Of a stretch of DNA of 41,622 nucleotides, positions 40,588 through 41,622 are shown one piece after another. The notes beneath the pieces were generated by a model. That model was not told where the DNA came from, made no database searches, and saw only the letters and a list, made by a program, of their open reading frames with translations. Origin of the DNA: Clostridiaceae bacterium (lineage in GTDB: Bacteria; Bacillota; Clostridia; Peptostreptococcales; Natronincolaceae); the NCBI GenBank assembly GCA_018432235.1, contig JAHDLO010000041.1, forward strand, positions 1 to 41,622, in the 5' to 3' direction. A program made the translations under genes and the position numbers. The first letter of the stretch is position 1, and each line of letters opens with the position of its first letter.

Positions 40588-41391
40588 ATGGTTAAAAAGC
40601 TATTATGTTATATATTGGCTGTATTGCTGATGGCAGCATTATTAATCGGCTGTTCCCAGAAGCCAACGGATGAAGGGGATGCCGCTACATTCATGGCTGA
40701 GGTTCTGGAAATTCATGATAATTCTATTTTAGTGGAGCCCGTACCAGAGTCTAAGGAATTGGCCTCAGCAGATAAAATCGCTATAGCTGTGGGGGAAAAT
40801 ACAAGTTTACTCTCCGATGGCAATGCTATCGCCTTGTCAGATATAGCTGTAGGCAGCATTATAGAGATTTTCTATGATGGTGCAATTGCTGAGAGCTATC
40901 CTGCCCAGATCAATAGTGCAAGTCAGATAAATTTGTTGAAGGAACATGTTTTTGTCGCACAGGATGATAACTTCGTCATAAAGACCTATATCTCAAGGTT
41001 AAGCTTTAAAGAGGAAGAGGAAATCAACCTATACTCCACCATAGAATATGTGGGGGATAAAGATAGGATCGAAGTCTGGTCAGGTGAGCCCTACTTCCAC
41101 CATATGATATATAAGGATGAGGAGCTATTTAGCGGCGGATTAACTCTAGATGTATTGAAAAATACAGTTTTAAAAAAGGGTGAGGTATATCCCATTCCCT
41201 TTATAAAAAGCGGGGGCTTCAGTGAGGATGACAAGGATGCGGACTTCTGGAGAAGCTTTTATGCAGAAAAGGAGCTAAAGCTGCCCACAGGCGAATACAC
41301 CTTTGAAGCTGCTACAAGCTTTACCCTTGATAAGGAGCAAAAGGAAAGGGTTCAGCTGAAGAATCAATTCAAGGTTGAAGTCAATAAATAG
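40588..41391 (+). CDS. Lipoprotein with an N-terminal DUF3221-like domain
   Basis: This 267-aa protein has a signal peptide and lipobox LLIGC (Cys at residue 22). Residues about 34-115 form a small OB-like beta domain (FMAEVLEIHDNSILVEPV, DIAVGSIIEIFYDG) like DUF3221. The second half (residues 120-265) is an immunoglobulin-like beta domain (VIKTYISRLSFKEEEEINLY, LPTGEYTFEAATSFTL). Exposed on the outside of the membrane; role unknown. AAGGAGG precedes the ATG. Confidence 0.82.
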   Translation: MVKKLLCYILAVLLMAALLIGCSQKPTDEGDAATFMAEVLEIHDNSILVEPVPESKELASADKIAIAVGENTSLLSDGNAIALSDIAVGSIIEIFYDGAIAESYPAQINSASQINLLKEHVFVAQDDNFVIKTYISRLSFKEEEEINLYSTIEYVGDKDRIEVWSGEPYFHHMIYKDEELFSGGLTLDVLKNTVLKKGEVYPIPFIKSGGFSEDDKDADFWRSFYAEKELKLPTGEYTFEAATSFTLDKEQKERVQLKNQFKVEVNK

Positions 41392-41458
41392 CTGTATCAA
41401 AAAAACAGGGCGGGTTTGGTCTTCACAAAGTGAAGCATCAGATTCGTTCTTTTCTTGT

Positions 41459-41622
41459 TGTATAAGAAAGTCCTATTTTTCTACTATGAATTCTTATACA
41501 ATGGGGGGTTGTTAAGGGGGGTGTCTCCCCTTATTAAAATAAGGAGGGTACAGCGAAGCGTCCTAGGGCGAGTAGTGTCACGTATAAGTGGCACTGCGGT
41601 ACGAGCGCTGCCGAGACGGTGA
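41459..41622 (+). ncRNA. Structured RNA-like element, copy B, cut by the window edge
   Basis: It opens with stem TGTATAAGAA/TTCTTATACA (41459-41468, 41491-41500), then the G-run/C-run hairpin, TTATTAAAATAA and the conserved block from GGAGGGTACAGCGAAGCG. From that block to the window end it differs from copy A at only three positions. The 5' stem has quite different bases from copy A but still pairs. The 3' half and any associated gene lie outside the window. Confidence 0.6.

Overview
The window looks like chromosomal DNA of a low-GC Gram-positive anaerobe of class Clostridia, possibly near Alkaliphilus. The reasons are strong GGAGG ribosome-binding sites, frequent TTG/GTG starts, A+T-rich promoters, and typical Firmicutes families: PgsB/PgsC, Bce-type peptide-antibiotic detoxification, Lsa-type ABC-F and DUF2089. 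The genus is an inference. No rRNA, tRNA, CRISPR array or prophage was seen.

Layout. 1-3.7 kb: an AraC regulator broken by an in-frame TAG, an EamA exporter, endonuclease IV and an HD-domain protein. 4-8.1 kb: a poly-gamma-glutamate (PGA) region. It has pgsB and pgsC overlapping by 1 nt, a 41-aa PgsE-like micro-gene, and a PGA-hydrolase homologue that has lost its predicted catalytic residues. An intact paralogue and an IS3 remnant lie beside it, and no pgsA is visible. 8.4-11 kb: an OmpR-type two-component system. 12.7-17.3 kb: a complete Bce-like module (regulator, kinase, ATPase, permease). 17.3-22.1 kb: a structured RNA-like element, yaaA, a bcp-type peroxiredoxin, a RAYT (Y1/HUH) transposase, a P-loop protein, a lipoprotein, a deformylase-like protein and a membrane protein. 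22.2-28.4 kb: two TetR regulators with neighbours, a tandem VOC protein, an XRE-AbrB fusion with an anchored hydrolase, and an FMN-binding/flavodoxin operon. 28.5-34 kb: a heterodimeric ABC exporter, an SRPBCC protein, and a TetR/membrane-protein pair. 34.2-37.6 kb: an ECF sigma factor coupled to an ABC-2 transporter. 37.9-41.6 kb: a DUF2089 pair, an Lsa-like ABC-F gene with a regulatory-looking leader, a lipoprotein, and a second copy of the structured RNA element cut by the window edge.

The most unusual feature is a family of about two dozen 25-28 bp REP-like sequences with core GGGGACG(T/C)TTTGTTTG. They occupy intergenic spaces across the whole window as single copies, tandem arrays and near-perfect palindromic pairs. 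The only RAYT gene is bracketed by two inverted copies. Two genes end inside a repeat, so the repeat supplies their C-terminal residues (PRGRFV or PWGRFV) and stop codon. Some palindromic pairs lie between convergent genes, where they could act as bidirectional terminators.

The other main observation is a duplicated RNA-like element (about 17.32 kb and 41.46 kb) whose 5' stem keeps its pairing while its sequence changes. A degenerate third copy lies in the ABC-F leader.
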